Assembly: GCA_040756085.1 (NCBI GenBank)
Contig: JBFMAE010000353.1
Span: 1-8,157 of the forward strand
Origin: JBFMAE01 sp040756085
Lineage (GTDB): Bacteria > Desulfobacterota > BSN033 > UBA1163
DNA: 8,157 nt
Reading direction: 5' to 3'
This document shows positions 1-6,239 of this stretch, one piece after another. Within the stretch, counting starts at the first letter, position 1. The number at the start of each line of letters is the position of its first letter. Under the pieces are notes generated by a model. That model worked only from the letters and a program-made list of their open reading frames with translations, was not told where the DNA came from and did no database searches. The translations under genes and the position numbers were made by a program.

Positions 1-580
1 CCTTTGGTGTGAGCACCCCGATCACCGTAAAGGGGACCTTCTTGATCCGGACGATCTGGCCTATTGGGTCCATCCCCCCAAACAGGTTTTCCGCTACAGT
101 CTTTCCCAGGAGGCAAACCCTGGTCCCCCCATCCACATCCTGTTGCGTGAAAGGTCGTCCCGAAGCGAGAGCCCACTCCCTGATTTCAAGGATCTCTGGC
201 GTTGTCCCGTAGACAATGGTGGACCAGTTCTGATTTCCAAAGACGATTTGAGCAATTTCAGAGATGTGAGGAGCCATATTTCTGACCGCCGGAATTTCCG
301 CCAAGATCGCCTTCGCATCTTCAACGGTCAGAGTGGGTACCGTTCCCGAACCATGCCGAACCCCACCACTGGTCGAACTTCCAGAGAGGACGATGAGGAT
401 GTTAGATCCCATGCCGGCAATCTGTTCGGCAATTCGGGCTTTGGCCCCCGACCCCACGGCAATCATAGCGATGACGGCTCCCACACCGATGATGATTCCA
501 AGCATGGTGAGAGCGGAACGCATCTTATTCACCGTGAGCGCCCTGAGAGCGATCCGCAGGCTTGCGAGAAGGGTAGTCAT
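1..580 (-). CDS. MacB-type ABC transporter permease, N-terminal part (3' end beyond the left edge)
   Basis: This is the membrane subunit of a MacAB-like exporter and would sit in the inner membrane with a large periplasmic domain. 193 residues are visible from the ATG at 580 and the frame is open to the left edge. Residues 1-22 form a basic amphipathic start (LRIALRALTVNKMRSAL), followed by the first transmembrane helix at about 24-44 (MLGIIIGVGAVIAMIAVG). This layout is characteristic of the MacB permease family. Residues 45-193 begin the periplasmic MacB_PCD-type domain, with family-like stretches such as MGSNILIV (57-64) and VCLLGKTVAENLFGG (155-169). The start is supported by a GAGGG ribosome binding site about 7 nt upstream (592-588). 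The gene is third in the adaptor-ATPase-permease order. Unlike E. coli MacB, the nucleotide-binding domain is encoded separately. The C-terminal three-helix FtsX domain lies outside the window, so its integrity cannot be judged. Confidence 0.93.
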   Translation of the reverse strand, partial: MTTLLASLRIALRALTVNKMRSALTMLGIIIGVGAVIAMIAVGSGAKARIAEQIAGMGSNILIVLSGSSTSGGVRHGSGTVPTLTVEDAKAILAEIPAVRNMAPHISEIAQIVFGNQNWSTIVYGTTPEILEIREWALASGRPFTQQDVDGGTRVCLLGKTVAENLFGGMDPIGQIVRIKKVPFTVIGVLTPK

Positions 581-610
581 TTAATCACCCTCATAAATCA
601 TTTGATATCT

Positions 611-689
611 TTGTAGCCGCAGGCTTCAGCCTGCGAAAAAAGTTGTAAATTTCCTATGCAATATCGCAACCTAAAGGTTGCGGCTATAA
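611..689. repeat. Paired-hairpin palindromic element (MITE/REP-like) between the ATPase and permease genes
   Basis: Two perfect 8-bp stems flank about 29 nt of AT-rich sequence. The left hairpin is CGCAGGCT-TC-AGCCTGCG (618-635) and the right is CGCAACCT-AA-AGGTTGCG (665-682). The outer ends are also inverted: TAGC at 614-617 matches GCTA at 683-686. Taking 15 nt from each end (611-625 against the reverse complement of 675-689) gives 12 identical positions. The ATPase stop codon (695-693) lies 3 nt outside this boundary. The design, two subterminal hairpins inside imperfect terminal inverted repeats, is that of small non-autonomous palindromic elements dispersed in many bacterial genomes. Copy number cannot be seen from one window. 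On the minus transcript it would form two stem-loops between the two genes, which could affect mRNA stability or permease expression. That role is inference. Confidence 0.75.
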
Positions 690-692
690 CTT

Positions 693-1382
693 TTAGGATT
701 TTTGCCCTGAGAAAGAGTCTCCAACCACCTTTCCGTCTTTGAAGAGTATTTCCCTTTTAGCAAAGGAAGCAATATCGGACTCATGGGTGATCATGATAAT
801 GGTGATCCCCATTTCTTGGTTAAGGCGTTGAAAGATTCCCATGATCTCTTCACCTGTTTTGGAGTCGAGATTGCCTGTGGGCTCATCGGCTAAAAGGATG
901 GAGGGTTGATTGACCAGGGCCCGGGCAATGGCCACCCGTTGCTGCTCTCCTCCTGAAAGCTGACTGGGATGGTGATGTCCTCTTCCCTCAAGGCCTACTG
1001 CAGAAAGGGCTTTTTTAGCCATCTCCTTCCGTCTGGAGCTTGAAGCCCTTGCATAGATCAGAGGGAGTTCAATATTTTCTAAGGCCGATGTCCTGGCCAA
1101 AAGGTTAAATCCCTGAAAAACAAACCCGATCTTCTGGTTTCGGATCTCTGCCAATTCATCCCTTGAGAGGTGTTCCCCGCTGATGCCTTCTAAAAGGTAT
1201 TGACCGCCGGTGGGCTGATCCAAAAAACCCAGGATGTTCATGAAAGTCGACTTTCCTGACCCCGAAGGCCCCATGATGGCCACAAATTCCCCACGCTCGA
1301 TCGACAGGGAGATACCTCGAAGGGCTGGGACCTCTACTTCCCCCAGAGGATAGACCTTCACTAAATCTTGGACCTGAATCAA
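693..1382 (-). CDS. MacB/LolD-type ABC transporter ATP-binding protein
   Basis: This cytoplasmic ATPase powers the neighbouring permease. From the proposed TTG start it has 229 residues, the usual length for a stand-alone LolD/MacB-type ATPase. All nucleotide-binding motifs are present: Walker A GPSGSGKST (38-46), Q-loop Gln90 in FVFQGFNLL, signature LSGGEQQ (142-148), Walker B ILLADE (162-167), D-loop NLDS (171-174) and H-loop His200 in MITHE. The phrase ADEPTGNLDSKTG is typical of the MacB/LolD/FtsE group. An ATG further upstream (1493) is in frame, but it would add 37 basic, low-complexity residues lying within the end of the macA-like gene. The TTG at 1382 is preferred because GGGAG sits 9 nt before it and the protein then begins LIQVQDLVKVY, as family members do. 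It lies 13 nt after the macA-like stop, so the two genes are probably co-transcribed. Confidence 0.93.
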   Translation of the reverse strand: MIQVQDLVKVYPLGEVEVPALRGISLSIERGEFVAIMGPSGSGKSTFMNILGFLDQPTGGQYLLEGISGEHLSRDELAEIRNQKIGFVFQGFNLLARTSALENIELPLIYARASSSRRKEMAKKALSAVGLEGRGHHHPSQLSGGEQQRVAIARALVNQPSILLADEPTGNLDSKTGEEIMGIFQRLNQEMGITIIMITHESDIASFAKREILFKDGKVVGDSFSGQKS

Positions 1383-1395
1383 CGGCTCGATCTCC

Positions 1396-2949
1396 CTATT
1401 TACCCAGCCCCTTCGTAAAAGGCGGAGACGTTGGGCTTTTGGTTTGAACCTTCCTCTTCGAGGTTTCTTCGAGAATGACCTCCATCCCGTCACGGAGATC
1501 CCCTGCTACGACCTCGCTGAATGTCCCGTCGGTGATTCCCAGAAGAATGGATACCCGGATCGGTTTTTTCTCCTGAGAAAGGACCCATACCTCACCTGGT
1601 TTCCTCTCTTCTCTCTCCGAGAATTCGGCCAATTCGGCAAATTTATGTCTCTGTTCTTCCGTGAGCAATCCCCATATTTTTTGTCGTATTAAATTCTGAA
1701 TCCGAAGCCTCGCCTCCTCAGGTTTCGTCTTTTCTCTGATCTCTTGGAATTCCTGTCTCGATGCCTTCAGAACCATTTCAACTTTCGATTGCTGATCCGA
1801 TGTGAGGTTGAGTGATTTTGTCAATCGTTCTATTAAGATCCGACCCATCGGTGCAGACCCTTCGCTCTTCTTTTCAGGACCCCCCCCTTGCTTGGCAAAT
1901 CCCGGTTGAAACCGAAGGGCGGCGTTGGGCATCTTCAAAACTTCTTCCTTGTGGGCAATATAAATAGAGACATTTGCCGTCATACCGGGTTTCAATCTCA
2001 AGTCCTTGTTATCCACCTGAAGGACGACATCATAGGTCACCACATTCTGGATGGTTATAGGGGCATTGCGGATTTCTGAAACCCTTCCCCGAAAGGTCTT
2101 TTCCGGGTAAGCATCGACGGTAAAGGTTACCTCCTGGCCTTTTACAATCCGCCCGATATCGGCTTCGCTCACATTGGTATCCACTTGCATCTGGGTCAGG
2201 TCTTTTGCAATGGTGAAAAGGGTGGGGGCCTGGAGGCTGGCCGCCACCGTCTGGCCCACATCCACATTCCTCGAAATCACGATCCCATTGACCGGTGAAC
2301 AGATGGTGGTATATCTCAGGTTGGTCTCTGATAGTTTTAGGGTGGCTTTGGCCTGGTCCACCTGCGCCTTTCCGGATTCCAACTGAAACCTGGCGGATTC
2401 CAACTGGGCCTTTGCCGACTCCCTCTGGGCCACTGCCGAATCATAATTAGCCTGAGCTGTGTCGAGGGAAGCCTGAGAGATGACCTTTTTCTCCATGAGC
2501 TCCCTATTCCGGTCCAGAGTCCTCTTCGTGTCCAAAACGGAGACCTCTGTCTTCATGAGATTGGCTCTTGCATTCTCCAGGTTTGCTTGGAAGTTCAACA
2601 GATTGGCCTGGGAAGTGAGCAGATTGGCCTTTCCCTGGTCGACCTGAGCCTCAAAGATCGCCGGATCGATCTGCGCAATCACTTGTCCCTCTTTGACACG
2701 GGAATTAAAATCGGCGTAGAGGGCCTTGATCGTCCCAGAAACCTGGCTCCCCACTAAAACCATGATGACTGGATTAATCGTTCCGGTAGCGGTTATGATT
2801 GTGCTGATCTCTCCCCTTTCCACTTTAACCGTCCTGAATCTCTGATTGGATGTTCTTTGATCTGTCAACCAATAGAGAACCAATCCTCCAATTGAAACAA
2901 GGAGAAGGATGATGATCGTGATGAGATATCTCTTCATTCCTTTACGCAT
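1396..2949 (-). CDS. macA: MacA-like periplasmic adaptor (membrane fusion protein) with an inserted LTxxQ (Spy/CpxP-like) domain
   Basis: This adaptor would link the MacB-type permease to an outer-membrane channel. It has 517 residues, against roughly 370-400 for ordinary MacA. Visible parts in order: N-terminal membrane anchor (about 8-28); first half of the lipoyl/barrel-sandwich domain (62-98, including VGSQVSGTIKALY and VKEGQVIAQID); long Ala/Gln/Glu-rich coiled coil (about 100-210); second lipoyl half (212-245, SPVNGIVISRNVDVGQTV); beta-barrel (about 250-335, ending LKPGMTANVSIYI); and MPNAALRFQP (340-349), which opens the membrane-proximal domain. That domain is interrupted at about 350-450 by a charged helical segment holding LTSDQ (382-386) and LTEEQ (429-433). 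It then resumes at VWVLSQEKKPIRVSILLGI (454-472). The C-terminal tail ends SPTSPPFTKG and looks repeat-derived. The ATG at 2949 is chosen because GAGGG lies 7 nt upstream and it is 4 nt past the der stop; ATG 2937 is an alternative. The symbol reflects family, not proven orthology. Confidence 0.93.
   Translation of the reverse strand: MRKGMKRYLITIIILLLVSIGGLVLYWLTDQRTSNQRFRTVKVERGEISTIITATGTINPVIMVLVGSQVSGTIKALYADFNSRVKEGQVIAQIDPAIFEAQVDQGKANLLTSQANLLNFQANLENARANLMKTEVSVLDTKRTLDRNRELMEKKVISQASLDTAQANYDSAVAQRESAKAQLESARFQLESGKAQVDQAKATLKLSETNLRYTTICSPVNGIVISRNVDVGQTVAASLQAPTLFTIAKDLTQMQVDTNVSEADIGRIVKGQEVTFTVDAYPEKTFRGRVSEIRNAPITIQNVVTYDVVLQVDNKDLRLKPGMTANVSIYIAHKEEVLKMPNAALRFQPGFAKQGGGPEKKSEGSAPMGRILIERLTKSLNLTSDQQSKVEMVLKASRQEFQEIREKTKPEEARLRIQNLIRQKIWGLLTEEQRHKFAELAEFSEREERKPGEVWVLSQEKKPIRVSILLGITDGTFSEVVAGDLRDGMEVILEETSKRKVQTKSPTSPPFTKGLGK
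1403..1437. repeat. Possible degenerate intergenic repeat absorbed into the 3' end of the macA-like gene
   Basis: The last coding stretch of the macA-like gene contains an imperfect inverted repeat on the plus strand: AGCCC at 1406-1410 with GGGCT at 1433-1437, and an inner CCTT/AAGG pair (1410-1413 and 1419-1422). It translates to SPTSPPFTKG. This resembles the reading of C-rich/G-rich palindromic repeats that I recall as abundant between genes in some Deltaproteobacteria-like genomes. The palindrome is partly decayed, so a chance match is possible. Confidence 0.35.
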
Positions 2950-2953
2950 TGCC

Positions 2954-4270
2954 CTACCCTCTTCCTTTCTTCCTGAATAGGAGACGGATTGAAACTCCCT
3001 CAAAATCAAAAGCCTCACGCATCTGGTTGATCAGATATCTTTCATAGGAAAAATGGATGCCCTCTGGAATGTTAGTATAGATCACAAATGTAGGAGGAGC
3101 GGTGGAGACCTGAGTGATATAGTTCATCTTGACCCTCCTGTTTTTATAAAGAGGCGGAGGGACCCTCTCCACCCACTTCCCAAAATATTTATTTAAATGG
3201 GAGGTGGAAATTCTCTTCTTCGTCTGCTCTGCGACATGATCGATCATATCCAGAATCTTCCTCACCCTTTGACCTGTCAGGGCGGAGATAAAAAGGATGG
3301 GGGCATAAGAGAGATATTTCAAGTCCTCCTGAATCCTCTTTTGGAATTTGACCATGGTCTGTGAATCCTTTTCGACCAGGTCCCATTTATTCACCACGAG
3401 GATGCACGCTTTTCCCTTTTCATGAATGAATCCGCCGATGCGGGCATCCTGATCAGTTACCCCTTCTTTCGAATCTAAAAGGAGTAAAGCGACATCAGAC
3501 CGGTCGATGGTCCGGAGTGCTTCCACGATACTGTACTTTTCCAGTTTTAAGCTAATCCGGCTCTTTCTCCGGATACCCGCTGTATCGATGAGGATGTATT
3601 TCTTCCCATCTTTCTCAAAAAAGGTATCGATGGCATCCCGGGTCGTGCCAGGCCCCTCATCAACGATCACCCGATTATACCCTAATAAACGGTTGATCAG
3701 AGTCGATTTGCCTACATTTGGCCTCCCGACCAGAGTCACCTTTGTCGCTTTTCTATCCCACTCCTCTTCGGCCGGACTGGGAAGGACCTCCATCACCTTG
3801 TCCATCAACTCATTCAAACCGTATCGATGTTCAGCCGAAATGGAGTAGAACGATTCTACCCCCAGCCCATAAAATTCAAAGGTCTTCTCCTCGTGCTTGG
3901 GTCCATCGATCTTATTGACGATATAAAAGACAGGTTTATTCAACCGTCTTAAAATATCGGCGATCTCCTTGTCCGAAGGAGTCAGACCTTCTTTCCCATC
4001 CATGATGAAGAGGATCACTTCGGCCTCATCCATGGCCAGCTGACATTGCTCCCGCATCTGGATGAAGATCCGATCCTTGGAGACCGGCTCGAAACCCCCG
4101 GTATCTATTAAGGTAAAAGCCTTCCCTTCCCATTCCACATCAACATAATTCCGATCCCGGGTCACCCCAGGCTCGTCCGTAACGATCGCTTTCTTCCCTC
4201 CGGCGATTCGATTGAACAGGGTGGACTTTCCGACATTCGGTCTTCCGATAATAGCAATGATGGGTTTCAT
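2954..4270 (-). CDS. der: Ribosome biogenesis GTPase Der (EngA)
   Basis: Der is an essential tandem GTPase that helps assemble the 50S ribosomal subunit in the cytoplasm. The protein has 438 residues, normal for the family, and both G domains are complete. G domain 1 has G1 GRPNVGKS (9-16), G3 DTGG (56-59), G4 NKID (119-122) and G5 SAE (145-147). G domain 2 has G1 GRPNVGKS (182-189), G3 DTAG (229-232), G4 NKWD (294-297) and SAL (329-331). Residues from about 350 to 438 form the C-terminal KH-like domain, with YITQVSTAPPTFVIY at 384-398. The start is ATG 4270, giving the family-typical MKPIIAIIGRPNVGKS, with GAGG 9 nt upstream. An in-frame ATG at 4321 would add 17 residues unlike Der, and it falls upstream of the predicted transcription start. 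The gene heads an operon that continues into the macA-like gene after 4 nt, so an essential housekeeping gene and an exporter appear to share a transcript. Confidence 0.98.
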   Translation of the reverse strand: MKPIIAIIGRPNVGKSTLFNRIAGGKKAIVTDEPGVTRDRNYVDVEWEGKAFTLIDTGGFEPVSKDRIFIQMREQCQLAMDEAEVILFIMDGKEGLTPSDKEIADILRRLNKPVFYIVNKIDGPKHEEKTFEFYGLGVESFYSISAEHRYGLNELMDKVMEVLPSPAEEEWDRKATKVTLVGRPNVGKSTLINRLLGYNRVIVDEGPGTTRDAIDTFFEKDGKKYILIDTAGIRRKSRISLKLEKYSIVEALRTIDRSDVALLLLDSKEGVTDQDARIGGFIHEKGKACILVVNKWDLVEKDSQTMVKFQKRIQEDLKYLSYAPILFISALTGQRVRKILDMIDHVAEQTKKRISTSHLNKYFGKWVERVPPPLYKNRRVKMNYITQVSTAPPTFVIYTNIPEGIHFSYERYLINQMREAFDFEGVSIRLLFRKKGRG

Positions 4271-4292
4271 TGTCACTATCCTCAAATATAAA

Positions 4293-4321
4293 ATTATAAT
4301 ATAGCCATAAAGTCTACACAA
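4293..4321 (-). promoter_or_regulatory. Sigma70-like promoter for der and the downstream exporter genes
   Basis: Reading the minus strand, a perfect TATAAT -10 box occupies 4298-4293. It is preceded by exactly 17 nt and then TTGTGT (4321-4316), which keeps the TTG of a -35 box. Transcription would begin near 4286, leaving a short leader of about 16 nt that contains the GAGG ribosome binding site at 4283-4280. The very AT-rich surroundings fit a promoter, but they also raise the chance of a fortuitous -10 match. Confidence 0.55.
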
Positions 4322-4516
4322 TGATCTAATCCCTTTTCAAAATGATTGCGGGTATCAACGACTTTTATCGCCCTCATAAAAGAGAGGTTGAACCCTTTCC
4401 CATCCGAGGGTTATTTCAATCATTCAAAGAATCGTTTAAAAATAGGAACAGAGAAAATTATAGTCTTCTCATCATGTTATAAATTAGATTAACATCTATT
4501 ATTGAAAGAAGAGAAA
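4322..4516. other. AT-rich non-coding region between divergent genes
   Basis: This stretch separates the der promoter from the plus-strand secreted-protein gene. I see no credible ORF or RNA gene. It contains a 6-bp inverted repeat, AACCCT (4391-4396) with AGGGTT (4407-4412) around a 10-nt loop, with no T-tract after it. TATTAT at 4497-4502 could be a -10 box for the plus-strand gene but lacks a convincing -35 box. Confidence 0.5.
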
Positions 4517-4972
4517 ATGCGGAAGGGTTGGAAGATAACCATTTTTTTCTTATCTTTTCTGATTTTTTTATGTCATTGGGAAAATGGAGAGGTGTTTTTT
4601 GCAACCCAGGGCCGAGGAAGAGAAGGGGCCTCTGATCCACATGGGAGAAGTAACTTTCAAGATCGGAAATCTGAAATCAACCCCCTCACCCCCGAGAATG
4701 TTGGAGGTCCATATCGAAATCCTTAACCGGAGCCAGAAGTTTGTGGCTCCACCCGATTCCATTAAGGTAGTCGTTACTCCCAGAGAAGTGAAATCATCGG
4801 ATGCCGTTTTTGCCCGTGAATTTACTTCGACCCAAGGGGAGACAACGCTCAATCTCTCCCTTCCCCCAGAACAGGTCGTGAGGTGATTTTCGGTTTTACA
4901 ATTCCTGAGGGCAAAGTGGAATCGATCACCTTTGAAGTCCAGGTCACCCCCCGGAAGGTGAGAAGAAAATAG
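4517..4972 (+). pseudogene. Small secreted beta-rich protein of unknown function, broken by two compensating frameshifts
   Basis: Three consecutive reading-frame pieces make one sensible protein of about 151 residues. Piece 1 (from ATG 4517) gives a signal peptide: basic MRKGWK, hydrophobic ITIFFLSFLIFLC, then a polar stretch and FFATQG. Around 4605-4640 the plausible frame moves by one base to GEVTFKIGN. It continues with alternating polar and hydrophobic residues (LEVHIEILNRS, SIKVVVTPREV, TTLNLSLPPEQ). That frame hits TGA at 4884-4886, but near 4863-4876 the original frame resumes as GREVIFGFTIPEGK and ends EVQVTPRKVRRK with TAG at 4970-4972. The net shift is zero (+1 then -1). I do not recognise the family; the pattern suggests a periplasmic or secreted beta-sandwich. 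The breaks lie near short homopolymers (TTTTTT, CCCCC), so base-calling errors are as likely as real decay. The AGAAGAG upstream is only a weak ribosome binding site. Confidence 0.6.
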
Positions 4973-4999
4973 TCATATGGGAAGAGCGTTAAAGTCCCC

Positions 5000-5031
5000 A
5001 AAAAGAAAAAGTACAGGGAACCTTCTCCCTT
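5000..5031 (-). terminator. Possible intrinsic terminator after the HlyD-family gene
   Basis: On the minus strand, AGGGAG (5030-5025) pairs with TTCCCT (5020-5015), counting one G-U pair, around an AAGG tetraloop. After a 4-nt gap comes a TTTTTCTTTTT tract (5010-5000). The hairpin begins about 10 nt after the stop of the HlyD-family gene and has a suitable orientation. The stem is short and the T-tract is offset, so termination may be weak. Confidence 0.4.
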
Positions 5032-5039
5032 GCTTCCAA

Positions 5040-6233
5040 TCACCTCGGACGGATGCGAATTCCCTCCTTAATCGAGTCGTCAGGATGGGTAATAATCTCC
5101 TCACCCTCCTCGAGCCCAGAGAGAATCTCTGCGATTAACCCGGTCCGATGACCGACTTTAACCTCACGTTGTTGCGCCCTTCCGTTTTTTACTATAAATA
5201 CCGCCCAGCTTTCCCCCTTGCGAAAGAGGGCACTCGCTGGAATCTGTAGTACATCCTTGCCTTCCCAGATGATGAAGCGTGCCTCTACACTGTATCCCTC
5301 ACCTATCCTCTGCCAGCTCTCGGGTAAAGAAGTGATATCCGCGATGATAGGCACCCGCTGTTCTTCGACTCCGAGGCTGGAGATCTTTGTAAACCCGGCT
5401 GGCTCAACCACTCTCACCCTCCCTGAAAGAGCCGAATCACCGCCCCAGCGCTCAAAAAGCACAGGAGTACCCGGTTTGATGTGGACCGCATTGGCAGAGA
5501 GGACTTCAATTCTCACTTCCAGTGTTTTAGGATCCCCTATATCGATCAATGATTCTCCGGAGTTAACCACTCCCTCGCTCTTGCGGTGGATCTTGAGCAC
5601 ACGGCCAACAACGGGGGAACTGACCGAAACGATTCTGTCGGGACTCCTGGTGCCTTCCGCTGCAGAGTACCGGAGTGAGGTACGGGCCTTGTCGAGCTCA
5701 AACCGTGCAACCTTTACGGCAGCCTGGGCCGATAGACGGTTCGCCTCTGTACGTTTTGCTTCCGTCTCAGCCAGATCCATATCATTTTTTGAGATATAGC
5801 CTCCCTCATAGAGCTTCTTCATCCGCTCAAGTTTTGACTTCGCATACTTTTCATCTGCTATTGCTGCTCGTACTTTTTCCTCTGCGACGTTGAGCGCGGC
5901 CTCTGCCGATGAAACCTCAGCCTCCGCTGTTGCAAGGCTTCTGGGGTCGAGAACATTTGACCTCAGGGGTTCAAGTTTGACTAGGGTCTGTCCTCTTTTC
6001 ACAAGATCCCCTACCTCCAACCCGACACGTTGCATGAATCCTGCAACCGGTGCGGAGACAATAAACCTGTCTTTGACCCTCGTCTTTCCTTCCTCCTCTA
6101 TTGTCACCCTGAGCGGTCCGCGGGAAGCCTTCACCAAATCAACAGGTACAGGCCTCGGCATGAACCCATATAGAATGGCCAAGATGACAACTGCTGTAAC
6201 GGTGATGATGATGATCCATCTGCGTAGGCGCAT
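5040..6233 (-). CDS. HlyD-family membrane fusion protein (periplasmic adaptor) of a second ABC exporter
   Basis: This 397-residue periplasmic adaptor is anchored in the inner membrane by an N-terminal helix (about 5-24, after MRLRRW). It has the standard order: first lipoyl half (about 55-90, IVSAPVAGFMQRVGLEVGDLV and LVKLEP), alpha-helical coiled-coil hairpin (about 98-190, rich in Ala, Glu and Lys), second lipoyl half (200-232, VSSPVVGRVLKI, then SGESLIDIGD), beta-barrel (about 238-325) and a membrane-proximal domain (328-395, LQIPASALFRKG, EILSGLEEGEEIITHPD). It resembles adaptors paired with FtsX-type permeases more than RND adaptors. The start is ATG 6233. Its AGGAG ribosome binding site overlaps the last codons of the upstream permease gene, with 6 nt between stop and start, so the pair is probably translationally coupled. 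It is only distantly similar to the MacA-like protein at 1396-2949 and lacks that protein's LTxxQ insertion. The substrate is not evident. Confidence 0.92.
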   Translation of the reverse strand: MRLRRWIIIITVTAVVILAILYGFMPRPVPVDLVKASRGPLRVTIEEEGKTRVKDRFIVSAPVAGFMQRVGLEVGDLVKRGQTLVKLEPLRSNVLDPRSLATAEAEVSSAEAALNVAEEKVRAAIADEKYAKSKLERMKKLYEGGYISKNDMDLAETEAKRTEANRLSAQAAVKVARFELDKARTSLRYSAAEGTRSPDRIVSVSSPVVGRVLKIHRKSEGVVNSGESLIDIGDPKTLEVRIEVLSANAVHIKPGTPVLFERWGGDSALSGRVRVVEPAGFTKISSLGVEEQRVPIIADITSLPESWQRIGEGYSVEARFIIWEGKDVLQIPASALFRKGESWAVFIVKNGRAQQREVKVGHRTGLIAEILSGLEEGEEIITHPDDSIKEGIRIRPR

Positions 6234-6239
6234 CTTCTT

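Noticed and set aside
143..616. 157-codon plus-strand ORF opposite the MacB-type permease gene
   Set aside because: Its product is low-complexity and rich in Arg, Asp, His and Ser with no recognisable fold. The opposite strand reads as a clear MacB permease with a ribosome binding site.
4271..4321. N-terminal extension of Der from the ATG at 4321
   Set aside because: The 17 added residues are unlike Der, and they cover the promoter -10 box and leader. ATG 4270 gives the family-typical start.
4391..4412. Inverted repeat AACCCT...AGGGTT considered as a terminator or operator
   Set aside because: It has a 6-bp stem with a 10-nt loop and no T-tract on either strand, and it lies in a divergent intergenic region where no transcript needs to end. 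It may be chance.
4474..4509. Promoter for the plus-strand secreted-protein gene using TATTAT at 4497-4502
   Set aside because: No -35 box at acceptable spacing, and the transcript would begin only about 8 nt before the start codon. The region is so AT-rich that -10-like hexamers are expected by chance.
4568..4852. 94-codon minus-strand ORF across the broken secreted-protein gene
   Set aside because: The plus-strand reading gives a signal peptide and beta-strand patterning. The minus product shows neither and has no ribosome binding site in context.
5218..5799. 193-codon plus-strand ORF opposite the HlyD-family gene
   Set aside because: It is antisense to a well-supported adaptor, has a Ser/Arg/Leu-rich composition with no motif, and lacks a convincing ribosome binding site.
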